A stretch of 64,000 nt of DNA, from assembly GCF_001427875.1 (NCBI RefSeq), contig NZ_LMHK01000002.1, positions 1,361,436 through 1,425,435 on the forward strand. The letters are read 5' to 3'. The notes beneath the pieces were generated by a model that had not been told where the DNA came from, searched no databases, and worked only from the letters and a program-made list of their open reading frames with translations. The stretch is from Devosia sp. Root685. GTDB taxonomy: Bacteria > Pseudomonadota > Alphaproteobacteria > Rhizobiales > Devosiaceae. Below, in pieces: positions 18,312 through 26,171 of the stretch; position 1 is the first letter of the stretch; every line of letters begins with the position of its first letter. The translations under genes and the position numbers were made by a program.

Positions 18312-18893
18312 ATGACCAATGGCCCGCTCTTGCACCGCTTCTGCCTCGGCTCGACGCTTTTGCCGCTTCTTGCTTGTGGCTTTTTTTTAAGCCCGGTCGT
18401 GCCCGCCTATGCGGATCTGCGCATTTGCAACGAGACGGCAAATATCCTCTCCGTGTCCCTTGGCTATCGCGCCGAGCGCGGCTGGATGAGCGAAGGCTGG
18501 TGGCAAACCCCGCCCGGCGATTGCCGAACCCTCTATCAGGGCGACCTGCAACGGCGCTTTTATTACCTCTATGCCGTCGACGATATCGGCGGCGGCGCCT
18601 GGGATGGCCAGGTGTTCATGTGCACGCGTGACGAAACCTTCACAATATTCGGGGTTGAGGATTGCCTCGCGCGGGGCTATGAGCGCACCGGGTTCTTTGA
18701 AATCGATACCCAGAACCGGACGGACTGGACGCTGCAGCTGACCGAAAGCGCGGGCGCCCCCAATGTGGTCGGTCCGGATGCCGGTGAAGATCTCGAAGAG
18801 CCAGCCTTCCTGGTTGACCCCGAAAATAATGCCGATCAGGTGGTACCTCTCCCGCCACCACCTCCAGACAGACAGAGCACGGATACGCAATGA
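18312..18893 (+). CDS. DUF1036 family exported protein
   Basis: A 193-residue protein with a signal peptide (cleavage near PAYA, about residue 34). A compact DUF1036 domain follows: DLRICNETANILSVSLGYR, GWMSEGWWQTPPGDC, YYLYAVDD, and paired Cys residues likely to form disulfides in the periplasm. The tail is acidic and then poly-Pro (PLPPPPPD). Its function is unknown. It overlaps pyk by 4 nt (ATGA), so the two are probably co-transcribed and coupled. ATG 18312 is chosen because the signal peptide begins there. Confidence 0.85.
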   Translation: MTNGPLLHRFCLGSTLLPLLACGFFLSPVVPAYADLRICNETANILSVSLGYRAERGWMSEGWWQTPPGDCRTLYQGDLQRRFYYLYAVDDIGGGAWDGQVFMCTRDETFTIFGVEDCLARGYERTGFFEIDTQNRTDWTLQLTESAGAPNVVGPDAGEDLEEPAFLVDPENNADQVVPLPPPPPDRQSTDTQ

Positions 18894-20329
18894 GACGGAT
18901 CAGACGCGCAAAGATCATCGCCACCCTCGGGCCTGCCAGCCACGAGGAAAAGATGATCGAGGAACTGGCCAAGGCCGGTGCGGACGTTTTCCGCATCAAC
19001 ATGAGCCATGCCAGCCACGAAGTGCTGCATCAGACCGTTGCGCGTATCCGCAATGTCGAAGCGCGCCTCAAGCATCCGCTCGGCATTCTCGTCGACCTGC
19101 AGGGCCCTAAGCTGCGCGTCTGGAAGTTTGCCGAAGGTTCGGTCAACCTGGTCCAGGGCCAGAAATTCACGCTCGATAGCGACAAGAACGACACCGGTAA
19201 TTCCGAGCGCGTCTACCTGCCGCATCCGGAAATCATCGAGAGCGTCTCCGTCGGCGACCGTCTTCTTTTGGACGATGGCAAGCTCCAGCTCAAGGCGACT
19301 AAAGTCGGAGGCGGCGTCATTGAGACCGAAGTCGTCTATGGCGGCAAGCTGAGCGACAAGAAGGGCGTGTCCCTGCCCGATACGCTGCTGCCGACCGGCG
19401 CCCTCACCGAAAAGGATCACGCCGATCTTCTCGAAGGCCTCAAGGCCGAAGCCGACTGGATCGCGCTTTCCTTTGTGCAGCGTCCTGAAGACATCATCGA
19501 CGTTCGCAAGATCGTCCAGGGCCGCGCCGGCGTCATGGCCAAGATCGAAAAGCCCCAGGCTATCGATCGTCTCGAAGAAATCGTAAAACTCTCCGACGCC
19601 ATCATGGTCGCCCGTGGTGACCTCGGCGTCGAACTGCCGCTCGAAACCGTTCCGGGCCTCCAAAAGCGCATGATCCGCATGTCTCGCCGCTATGGCAAGC
19701 CGGTGGTCGTGGCAACGCAGATGCTCGAATCCATGATCACCGCGCCGGTCCCGACCCGCGCCGAAGTCTCGGACGTTTCCATCGCCGTCTTCGAAGGCGC
19801 CGATGCGGTCATGCTCTCGGCTGAGTCGGCCTCGGGCCAGTACCCGATCGAAGCCGTCGCGACCATGAACAAGGTGGCCGTTGCCGTCGAAAGCGACGCC
19901 AACTACCGCAACATCATCCGTGCCGCCCAGACCGAGCCGGAAGCAACCGCCGCCGACGCCATTTCGGCAGCGACCCGCCAGGTTGCCGAAACACTCGATC
20001 TCGCAGCCATCGTCACCTACACGGCCTCCGGCTCGACCGGCATCCGCGCTGCCCGCGAGCGGCCCAGCAAGCCCATCATCGTGCTCTCGCCCAATATGCG
20101 CACCATTCGTCGCATGTCGGTGGTCTGGGGCGTCCATTGCGTCCAGACCGAAGACGCGGTGAGCCTCGAAGACATGGTCGATCGCGCCTGCGTCATCGCC
20201 TACCAGGAGGGCTTTGCCCGCCCCGGCGACCGCATCGCCATCACCGCCGGCATTCCGCTCGGCACACCGGGCGCCACCAACATGCTCCGCATCGCCTTCG
20301 TCCGCCAGGACGGCGCCGGCTCGAGCTAA
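18890..20329 (+). CDS. pyk: Pyruvate kinase
   Basis: A cytoplasmic glycolytic enzyme converting phosphoenolpyruvate and ADP to pyruvate and ATP. The 479 residues have the standard layout: N-terminal substrate motif IIATLGPASHEEKMIEEL, MSHAS loop, LVDLQGPKLRV, the PK signature MAKIEKPQAIDRLEEI with MVARGDLGVELPLE, and a C-terminal allosteric-type domain. The ATG start overlaps the DUF1036 stop (ATGA). A strong terminator follows at 20351. Confidence 0.98.
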   Translation: MRRIRRAKIIATLGPASHEEKMIEELAKAGADVFRINMSHASHEVLHQTVARIRNVEARLKHPLGILVDLQGPKLRVWKFAEGSVNLVQGQKFTLDSDKNDTGNSERVYLPHPEIIESVSVGDRLLLDDGKLQLKATKVGGGVIETEVVYGGKLSDKKGVSLPDTLLPTGALTEKDHADLLEGLKAEADWIALSFVQRPEDIIDVRKIVQGRAGVMAKIEKPQAIDRLEEIVKLSDAIMVARGDLGVELPLETVPGLQKRMIRMSRRYGKPVVVATQMLESMITAPVPTRAEVSDVSIAVFEGADAVMLSAESASGQYPIEAVATMNKVAVAVESDANYRNIIRAAQTEPEATAADAISAATRQVAETLDLAAIVTYTASGSTGIRAARERPSKPIIVLSPNMRTIRRMSVVWGVHCVQTEDAVSLEDMVDRACVIAYQEGFARPGDRIAITAGIPLGTPGATNMLRIAFVRQDGAGSS

Positions 20330-20350
20330 GGTCTTTTGCACCTGAATTGA

Positions 20351-20388
20351 AAGAGGCCTCGGACATCGTCCGGGGCCTCTTTTTTTTG
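20351..20388 (+). terminator. Rho-independent terminator of pyk
   Basis: A GC-rich hairpin (AGAGGCCTCGGAC / GTCCGGGGCCTCT, one mismatch) is followed directly by eight T residues, 21 nt after the pyk stop. Confidence 0.92.
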
Positions 20389-20521
20389 GAATAGCTGGCG
20401 TGATCGAAGGGCCGGAGTCGACTCCATTGCGGGCATTGCCCCTCGGAGAAAACCGACAGGAAGCGGACGCTTGAGATAGACTCAATCCGACCCAAAAATG
20501 CGCGCTACCAGCGGATAGCAT

Positions 20522-21118
20522 TCACTGCAAACCACTACTGCGGACCTCATCTGCCTCCCGTGGGTGACTGGTGATCACGATCCTGTCGGCCATCCCCTCG
20601 TTTGCGAGAAAGTCGAGCAAATCCAGCATCGTGCCCGCAGGGGCTGTTCCAAAGTCGACCGTCAAATACCAAAGCTGCCCATTCGTTTCGACGGGCGTCG
20701 CAGAGTGAATGGCATTCGCCGCCCGATTGGTAGTTCTTGTATCACCGATGTCCAGCCATGAGGTCAGCAAGCCTTCCAGCTTCGCTAGATCAGGCAACGG
20801 ACGGTCGAATGCGATCTGGGCAGAGCACCAAGTGAATGGATAAATCTCGATAGTCACGGGGCCGAGCTGAAAGCCCGATGCCTCGAATGTCTGCGACGGA
20901 TCGAGCCAAATTTCATAAGCGTGGGGTGGTCCATCCGCGCTATTTTCCATCAAGTCAGCCCGTATGAAACGGTAGGGATATGCGAGCGCATCAGTGTCTA
21001 CGGAAATCAGTACTTCCCGAGCATATCGATTTGTCTTGGATGACATTTCTTCTGCAACGGCCTCGAAATGAGCCACGTAGCGATCACGCTCGGCAGAAAT
21101 GATGGAATCGATCGACAT
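20522..21118 (-). CDS. Hypothetical protein
   Basis: A 198-residue acidic protein with no signal peptide or membrane segment. I do not recognise a family. The N-terminus is helical (SIISAERDRYVAHFEAVAEEM) and the middle looks alpha/beta (HAYEIWLDPSQ, VTIEIYPFTWCSAQIAF). A C-terminal segment (WYLTVDFGTAPAGTMLDLLDFL) may form a small separate unit. It stands alone between pyk and rpmJ and has lower GC than its neighbours, hinting at an acquired single gene. Start ATG 21118. Confidence 0.6.
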   Translation of the reverse strand: MSIDSIISAERDRYVAHFEAVAEEMSSKTNRYAREVLISVDTDALAYPYRFIRADLMENSADGPPHAYEIWLDPSQTFEASGFQLGPVTIEIYPFTWCSAQIAFDRPLPDLAKLEGLLTSWLDIGDTRTTNRAANAIHSATPVETNGQLWYLTVDFGTAPAGTMLDLLDFLANEGMADRIVITSHPREADEVRSSGLQ

Positions 21119-21427
21119 GGCCAGGCACCCCTCTCACTGATTGTTCTCCGATAACACATCACGGAATGGCTAATCTGCGAAACTGCGCGCAGCAAATATT
21201 CAAGGGCACCAGCGTATCGCTCGCCTTACCCAACTTACATTCCCAACCAACCTTTCGCGTTTCTCGCCGACTTTTCCCGGCTTGGGCCGGTCCAGCCGAT
21301 CTACCTATGTCGTCTTTCACATTGCAGGGGTGGCAAGCGGACTGTCCGCTACCCGCCCCATCCTCGCCAAAAACAACAAGGCCCGCATTTGCATGCGGGC
21401 CTTGTCGATACTCTTCGCGGTGAACGC
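21119..21427. other. Intergenic region with the rpmJ terminator at its right end
   Basis: The stretch holds the promoter region of the leftward hypothetical gene at its left end and the rpmJ terminator at 21369-21404. I see nothing else in it. Confidence 0.45.
21369..21404 (-). terminator. Terminator of rpmJ (leftward)
   Basis: A perfect 12-bp stem (CAAGGCCCGCAT / ATGCGGGCCTTG) with a 4-nt loop lies at 21377-21404. On the minus strand it is followed by TTGTTTTT, 24 nt after the rpmJ stop codon. Confidence 0.9.
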
Positions 21428-21553
21428 TCAGCCCTGGCGGGCCTTAAAGCGCTTGTCCACCTTGTTGATGATGTAAACGCGACCGCGGCGGCGGACGAGC
21501 TTGTTCGCGCGGTGGCGCGTCATCAACGCCTTCAGCGAGTTGGTTACCTTCAT
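21428..21553 (-). CDS. rpmJ: 50S ribosomal protein L36, type B (no zinc Cys)
   Basis: This 41-residue basic protein reads [20 protein letters not shown], then [21 protein letters not shown]. It is the L36 paralogue of the YkgO/type-B kind, longer than the zinc-binding type A and lacking its Cys/His ligands. It sits on the surface of the large ribosomal subunit. AGGGAA lies upstream of ATG 21553 and a strong terminator follows, so it is a single-gene unit. Confidence 0.95.
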   Translation of the reverse strand: MKVTNSLKALMTRHRANKLVRRRGRVYIINKVDKRFKARQG

Positions 21554-21750
21554 CGGTCTAATTCCCTGGTCAAACAAAAGGGGCGCCAAGGCGCCCGAAA
21601 ACTTGCGCTCTTCATAGGGAAAAGGGTCGGCCCTGTCAACGCGCCCGGCAAAGAGATTTACCCCTTTCGACTCCGGCCTTCCCCTCTATCCGTTAACCGG
21701 CAGGTCAGCCTTGTCAGGCTAGAGTTTGCGCCGGTTCCAGGGGGCTGGGA

Positions 21751-22245
21751 ATGGACAGAATAGTCAAGCACGGCGTCGTGGTCGCCGATCCGGTAGAGAA
21801 CATGGCGTCGCTTATCGGAGCCATGGTGCGGGGCCTTGGCCATCGCATGGTGTTGGAAATTACCAACCCGCGCGAGCTGAAAGCCGTGCTCGACAGCCGC
21901 TCCTATAGCCTGATCATCCTCGATGACATGATGGGCTCGCCGGACGCCGTCGAATTGGTGCGCCAGATGCGGACCGATATCGACAGCCCCAACCGCACCA
22001 CCGCGATCATCATGATGTCATCGGCGCCCGACATTGCCCGCATTGCCGAAGCACGCGATGCCGGGGTCAGCGAGTTCCTCAAAAAGCCATTCTCCGCCAC
22101 CGATCTGCAAAAGCGCATTGCCGGCCTCGACATCAAGCCGCGCGAATTCATCGAGGCGCCCGAATATGCCGGCCCCGACCGGCGGCGGCGCAAGCTCACC
22201 GCCGGCATTGAGGATCAGCGCACTATCACCGAGCCCGAGACTTAA
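21751..22245 (+). CDS. Single-domain response regulator (CheY-like receiver)
   Basis: A 164-residue receiver domain with a short tail. The phospho-acceptor is Asp58 in LIILDDMMG, the switch Thr/Ser region is IIMMSSAPD, and the conserved Lys lies in LKKPFSATDL. The usual pair of acidic residues after beta-1 is reduced to one (VVVADPVEN: Ala12, Asp13). The C-terminal tail has the YAGPDRRRR motif, common in alphaproteobacterial single-domain regulators. There is no output domain and no adjacent kinase, so it probably acts by protein contact. Its stop overlaps that of convergent lldD by 4 nt. Confidence 0.85.
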   Translation: MDRIVKHGVVVADPVENMASLIGAMVRGLGHRMVLEITNPRELKAVLDSRSYSLIILDDMMGSPDAVELVRQMRTDIDSPNRTTAIIMMSSAPDIARIAEARDAGVSEFLKKPFSATDLQKRIAGLDIKPREFIEAPEYAGPDRRRRKLTAGIEDQRTITEPET

Positions 22246-23426
22246 GCGCGCGGCTTCGGCGCGTTACGCGGCGGCATGTCGTTTGAATAGATATTGTGCA
22301 GGCCGACATTGAGAATGTCGCGCTCGCCACAAAGCGCCATGGTCGTGTCGAGTTCCTTGCGGATGATCTCGAGCACGCGCGTCACGCCCGCTTCCCCGCC
22401 CGCACCAAGCCCATAGAGCATCGGCCGGCCGATAAAGGTCGCCCTGGCGCCGTAAGCCAGTGCCTTGACGACGTCCTGACCCGAGCGAATGCCGCTATCG
22501 AGATAGACCTCGGTCTGCTTGCCGACACGATCGACGATCTCGGGCAGCACGCGAATGGTGGATGGCGCGCCATCGAGCTGCCTGCCGCCATGGTTGGAAA
22601 CCACCACCGCATCGGCACCATTATCCACCGCTGCCTGTGCATCGTCGGCATCAAGCACGCCCTTGACGATCACCGGACCGCCAAAGCGCTCCTTGATCCA
22701 GCGCACATCGCCCCAGTTGAGCGTCGGGTCGAACTGACTCGCCGTCCAGGCCGAGAGCGAGGCAAGGTCATGATCGCCACTCACGTGACCGACGATATTG
22801 CGGAACGTGTGCCGCTTGGTCCCCAGCATGCGCGCACACCAGAGCGGGTGCTGCATCATCTGCCAGATCGAATAGGGCGTGAATTTCGGCGGCGTCGCCA
22901 AGCCGTTCTTGATGTCCTTGTGCCGTTGCCCAAGAATCTGCAGGTCCATGGTCAGCACCAGCGCCGAGCATTTGGCCGCCTTGGCGCGATCGATCAGGCG
23001 ATTGATGAAATCGCGGTCGCGCATCACATAGAGCTGGAACCAGAATGGCGCCGTGGTGTTCTCGGCCACGTCCTCGATCGAGCAGACGCTCATGGTCGAA
23101 AGCGAAAACGGAATACCGAATTTCTCGGCTGCTTTCGCCGCCTTGATCTCACCATCGGCAGTCTGCATGCCCCCGGTTGCAGCCGGCGCAATGGCGACCG
23201 GCATGGTGATTTCCTTGCCCAGCATCTTGGTCTTGAGGTTGCGCCCCTCAAGGTTGACCGCCACCTTCTGGTTGAGCTTGATCTTGTTAAAATCGCTCTC
23301 GTTCTCGCGATAGGTGCTCTCGGTATAGGAACCGCTATCGGCATATTCGAAGAACATTTTCGGTACGCGCCGCCGCGCCACCCGCATCATTTCGTCAACG
23401 GTGAGAATCTTGTCGATGGCGGTCAT
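22242..23426 (-). CDS. lldD: FMN-dependent L-lactate dehydrogenase (alpha-hydroxy-acid dehydrogenase)
   Basis: The protein has 394 residues from ATG 23426, which has GGAG 8 nt upstream. The fold is a TIM-barrel FMN enzyme: VAIAPAATGGMQTADGE near the flavin, SLSTMSVCSIEDV, FWFQLYVMRDR, VKGVLDADDA and the signature SNHGGRQLDGAPS with the active-site His, then LDSGIRSGQDV and ATFIGRPMLYGL for the FMN phosphate. It oxidises L-lactate to pyruvate and passes electrons to the respiratory chain. A palindrome identical to two at the sugar-acid cluster lies 39 nt upstream, which points to shared control with lactate-yielding sugar breakdown. Confidence 0.9.
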   Translation of the reverse strand: MTAIDKILTVDEMMRVARRRVPKMFFEYADSGSYTESTYRENESDFNKIKLNQKVAVNLEGRNLKTKMLGKEITMPVAIAPAATGGMQTADGEIKAAKAAEKFGIPFSLSTMSVCSIEDVAENTTAPFWFQLYVMRDRDFINRLIDRAKAAKCSALVLTMDLQILGQRHKDIKNGLATPPKFTPYSIWQMMQHPLWCARMLGTKRHTFRNIVGHVSGDHDLASLSAWTASQFDPTLNWGDVRWIKERFGGPVIVKGVLDADDAQAAVDNGADAVVVSNHGGRQLDGAPSTIRVLPEIVDRVGKQTEVYLDSGIRSGQDVVKALAYGARATFIGRPMLYGLGAGGEAGVTRVLEIIRKELDTTMALCGERDILNVGLHNIYSNDMPPRNAPKPRA

Positions 23427-23465
23427 GGAAGAGGCTCCGAAAGCGGGTTCGACTTGCCCTAGCAA

Positions 23466-23477
23466 CTAACATGTTAG
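23466..23477. promoter_or_regulatory. Palindromic operator CTAACATGTTAG upstream of lldD
   Basis: A perfect 12-bp palindrome, extended to 14 bp here (ACTAACATGTTAGT, 23465-23478), lies 39 nt before the lldD start and 24 nt after the modB stop. The same 12 bp recurs at 35149 and 36415 beside a GntR/FCD regulator. Size and symmetry suit a GntR-family operator. Confidence 0.8.
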
Positions 23478-23501
23478 TAGTCAATGTGGCTGGAAAACGG
23501 T

Positions 23502-24185
23502 CTACGAAATGGGCTGCGCCGCCTTGCGCCCCAACACCAGCGTCGAGAAAATCACGAGGAAGGCGAAGATGACCATGCCGCCGGCCACCACATGCGCCTT
23601 CTCCCATTCGAGCCGCTCGACGAAGTCATAGATGGCGATGGACAGCACCTTGGTCTGTCCCGGAATATTGCCCCCAATCATCAGCACGACGCCGAATTCG
23701 CCCATCGTATGGGCAAAAGCCATGATGGACCCGACGAGATAGCCGGGCATGGCGAGGGGCAGCACCACGCGCACAAAGCGCTGCCGCGCCGAAGCGCCCA
23801 ACGTATCCGCGGCCTCCATCACATCAGCATCGATGGAAGCAAAGGCATTGCGCAGCGGCTGCACCATGAAGGGCAGTGAGGCAATCGCGCCGCCAATCAC
23901 CAGCCCGCCAAAGGAAAAGGCTAGCGTCCGCGCGCCCCAAAGCGTGGCAATCGCCCCGCCCGGACCATTGGGCCCGAGCGCCAGCAGGAGATAAAATCCA
24001 AGCACGGTCGGCGGCAGCACCAGCGGCAGGGAGACCACGGCCCCAACCACCTCCTTACCGCGCCACTGACTGCGCGCCAGCCACCAAGCCAACGGGGACC
24101 CGACCAACAGCAGCACAACTGTGACACTAGCGGCCAGCGCCAGCGTCAGGAGAACTGCGGAAAGAAGCGGGTCGCTACCGGTCAT
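23502..24185 (-). CDS. modB: Molybdate ABC transporter permease ModB
   Basis: A 227-residue inner-membrane permease with five or six hydrophobic segments. Segments include SPLAWWLARSQWRGK and LPLVLPPTVLGFYLL. The EAA loop, which contacts the ATPase, reads EAADTLGASARQRFVRVVLPLAMPG. It overlaps modA by 4 nt (ATGA). The usual ATPase gene modC is not present downstream: the next gene is lldD on the same strand after 75 nt. The ATPase must come from elsewhere if this transporter works. Confidence 0.93.
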   Translation of the reverse strand: MTGSDPLLSAVLLTLALAASVTVVLLLVGSPLAWWLARSQWRGKEVVGAVVSLPLVLPPTVLGFYLLLALGPNGPGGAIATLWGARTLAFSFGGLVIGGAIASLPFMVQPLRNAFASIDADVMEAADTLGASARQRFVRVVLPLAMPGYLVGSIMAFAHTMGEFGVVLMIGGNIPGQTKVLSIAIYDFVERLEWEKAHVVAGGMVIFAFLVIFSTLVLGRKAAQPIS

Positions 24186-24910
24186 GGCACCGAATAGCCC
24201 GCCGCCTCGATCACCGAAACCGCCTCGTCGGATTTCAGAAAATCAAAAAATGCCAGAGCGGCCGGATTGGTCTCGCCGGTCTTGAGCAGCACCGCGCCCT
24301 GCGCGATCGGCTCATGGAGGTCCCCCGGCACCAGCCATTGGCCGGCCTTGCCCAGCACTTGGCTTGCCGCAACAAACCCGAGTTCGGCATTACCGCTTTC
24401 GACAAATTGCAGCGTCTGGGAAATGTTTTCGCCTTGCACCAGTTTCGGCGTCAGCGTTTCCAATAGGCCGAGCGCGGTCAGGGTTTCCACCGCCGCCTTG
24501 CCATAGGGCGCCGCCGCCGGATCGGCGATGGCGAGCTTGTTATAGTCGCCCTCCAGCGCGGCTACTCCGTCCGTCACATCGCGGCCCGGCGCATAAAGCA
24601 CCAACCGGCCTTCGGCATAGATAAAGAAAGTCCCATCGACACCAAAACCCTCGTCGATCGCCTTTTGTGGACGGGCCTCGTCAGCCGCAAGGAAAATCCC
24701 GAACGGCGCCGCCTGGGTGATCTGAGTATAGAGCTGACCGGTCGCGCCGAAGCTCAACGCGACCTGATGCTCGCCCTTCGCTTCAAAGATTCTGGCCAGT
24801 TCTTCCGCCACCGCGGTGAAATTGGCCGCGACAGCGACGTTGACGGTCTCGGCAAAGGCGGGGACGGACGTGGCGGCTACAATGGCAAGAGAGAGCAGCA
24901 GACGGGACAA
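24182..24910 (-). CDS. modA: Molybdate-binding periplasmic protein ModA
   Basis: The protein binds molybdate or tungstate in the periplasm and delivers it to ModB. A signal peptide (LSRLLLSLAIVAATSVPAFA) precedes the mature sequence ETVNVAVAANFTAVAEELA. Binding-site segments are SFGATGQLYTQI, IADPAAAPYGKAA and NAELGFVAASQV. I put the start at TTG 24910, where GGAGG lies 5 nt upstream and the signal peptide begins. An upstream in-frame ATG at 24982 would translate through a putative ModE operator and is less likely. The mature length is typical of ModA. Confidence 0.92.
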   Translation of the reverse strand: MSRLLLSLAIVAATSVPAFAETVNVAVAANFTAVAEELARIFEAKGEHQVALSFGATGQLYTQITQAAPFGIFLAADEARPQKAIDEGFGVDGTFFIYAEGRLVLYAPGRDVTDGVAALEGDYNKLAIADPAAAPYGKAAVETLTALGLLETLTPKLVQGENISQTLQFVESGNAELGFVAASQVLGKAGQWLVPGDLHEPIAQGAVLLKTGETNPAALAFFDFLKSDEAVSVIEAAGYSVP

Positions 24911-24919
24911 GAAAGCCTC

Positions 24920-24943
24920 CGATATGTTCAACTGACCATATCG
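24920..24943. promoter_or_regulatory. ModE-type operator (Mo-box) 1 before modA
   Basis: A 24-bp inverted repeat, CGATATG-N10-CATATCG, has the ATAT-rich arms and spacing of ModE operators. It overlaps the modA ribosome-binding site, so bound ModE could block modAB expression when molybdate is plentiful. A second copy lies 27 nt away. Confidence 0.7.
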
Positions 24944-24970
24944 ATGGATGAAACACCCCACCTTCGCAAG

Positions 24971-24994
24971 CGATATGTTCATCAGGATATATCG
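24971..24994. promoter_or_regulatory. ModE-type operator (Mo-box) 2 at the end of modE
   Basis: CGATAT-N12-ATATCG spans 24 bp and shares CGATATGTTCA with the first box. It covers the last codons and stop of modE. Two boxes of equal length, 51 bp apart, leave the modA promoter between them. Confidence 0.68.
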
Positions 24995-25347
24995 GAAATC
25001 AGCCCGCGCAATGCGACAATGTCTTCGGCAATCGCCGCCTCGGTCGCTTTCTGCATAGCACGATAGCGCGCCAGCACCTCTTCCCCGAGCGGGGTCAACC
25101 GCGCCCCACCCTGGTCGGCCCCACCCCGCGCCGTCTCCACCAGCGGCCTGCCAAACCCCTCATTGAGCGCCTGCACCAGGCCCCAGGCCCGCTTGTAGCT
25201 CATGCCCATTTCCTTGCCGGCAGCAGAAATGGACCCCGTCCGGGCAATCCCCTCAAGGAGATCGGCCCGGCCGGGGCCAACATAGGCTTTATCACTAAGG
25301 ACAATTCGGAGATGGCCGAGGCCGGAGGGGCGCGCAGACTTGTTCAT
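24982..25347 (-). CDS. ModE-like molybdate-responsive regulator, DNA-binding domain only
   Basis: A 121-residue winged-helix protein of the LysR-type fold seen in ModE N-terminal domains: RADLLEGIARTGSISAAGKEMGMSYKRAWGLVQALN, then LVETARGGADQGGARLTPLGEEVL. Its length ends where E. coli ModE would begin its molybdate-binding Mop/TOBE domains, so sensing must differ or be lost. Single-domain homologues are known in alphaproteobacteria. ATG 25347 has GGGGGG six to seven nt upstream and lies 22 nt after eda. Mo-box-like sites flank its 3' end. Confidence 0.88.
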   Translation of the reverse strand: MNKSARPSGLGHLRIVLSDKAYVGPGRADLLEGIARTGSISAAGKEMGMSYKRAWGLVQALNEGFGRPLVETARGGADQGGARLTPLGEEVLARYRAMQKATEAAIAEDIVALRGLISDIS

Positions 25348-25369
25348 GCGATCACCCCCCCAAAAAATG

Positions 25370-26005
25370 CTACCCCCGCAGCGCGCTCGCTTCCTTCGCC
25401 AGCGCCTCGATCCGCGCAAAATCGCCGCTCGCCAGCGCGTCGGCCGGCATGATCCAGCTGCCGCCCACGCAGATGACATTAGGCAGCGCGAGATAGGTCT
25501 TGGCCTTGACCACATCGATGCCGCCGGTCGGGCAGAAGGTGATATCGGGCAGCGGCGAGGCAAAGGCTTTCAGCACCGGTGCACCGCCCAGCGCTTCGGC
25601 CGGGAAAAATTTCAGGAACGAATAGCCCCGCTCGGCCGCTGCCATGGCTTCGGTCGGGGTGCCGATACCAGGCAAGAGCGGAATGGCGACATCATCAGCC
25701 GCGTCGAGCAGCCTTGGCGAAGCGCCGGGCGACACCATGAAGCGGCAACCGGCGTCGACCGATGCCTTCATATGGCCCGCGTTCCGCACCGTGCCCGACC
25801 CGACGATGGCGCCGGTTACCTTGGCCATTTCTTCCATGACTTTCAGCGCATTGGGCGTACGCAGCGTCACTTCCAGCACCGGCAGGCCGCCGGCAACCAG
25901 TGCCTCGGCCAATGGCCGCGCCTGCGAAACATCATCGAGGATGATGACGGGCACGACGGGCGCCAGCGAGAGAATGGAACGAATGGCGTTTGCGTCCTGC
26001 GGCAT
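25370..26005 (-). CDS. eda: 2-dehydro-3-deoxy-phosphogluconate (KDPG) aldolase
   Basis: A class I aldolase splitting KDPG to pyruvate and glyceraldehyde-3-phosphate in the Entner-Doudoroff and hexuronate pathways. Features are VLEVTLRTPNAL with the catalytic Glu, GSGTVRNAGHM, FMVSPGASPRLLDAA, and FLKFFPAEALGG with the Schiff-base Lys, then FCPTGGI and CVGGSWIMP. About 211 residues, normal for Eda trimers. ATG 26005 has GGAAG at 8 nt; ATG 26011 and TTG 26020 are in frame but poorly spaced. It sits 22 nt upstream of modE. Confidence 0.95.
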   Translation of the reverse strand: MPQDANAIRSILSLAPVVPVIILDDVSQARPLAEALVAGGLPVLEVTLRTPNALKVMEEMAKVTGAIVGSGTVRNAGHMKASVDAGCRFMVSPGASPRLLDAADDVAIPLLPGIGTPTEAMAAAERGYSFLKFFPAEALGGAPVLKAFASPLPDITFCPTGGIDVVKAKTYLALPNVICVGGSWIMPADALASGDFARIEALAKEASALRG

Positions 26006-26171
26006 GGGCATCACTTCCAAAAGGCAAAGGAAAGGTTCGCCGAAGGGTTAGGCCCAACCCCTCTTTCCTGCAAGCCCGCCCCGCAAAAAAGCGCGCTGAC
26101 CTCAAGCAAGGTTGCCTATGTCGCTGCGCAACCGTAAATAGTGCCCAGGCCCCGCAAGAGGAGATCGCACC

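Noticed and set aside
18836-20521. Long minus-strand open frame opposite pyk
   Set aside because: Antisense of pyk with no recognisable domain.
21166-21423. A plus-strand gene between the hypothetical gene and rpmJ
   Set aside because: It would cross the rpmJ terminator and has no ribosome-binding site or recognisable sequence.
24911-24982. ModA start at ATG 24982
   Set aside because: It would put 24 extra residues before the signal peptide and place an operator inside the gene; TTG 24910 has a well-placed GGAGG.
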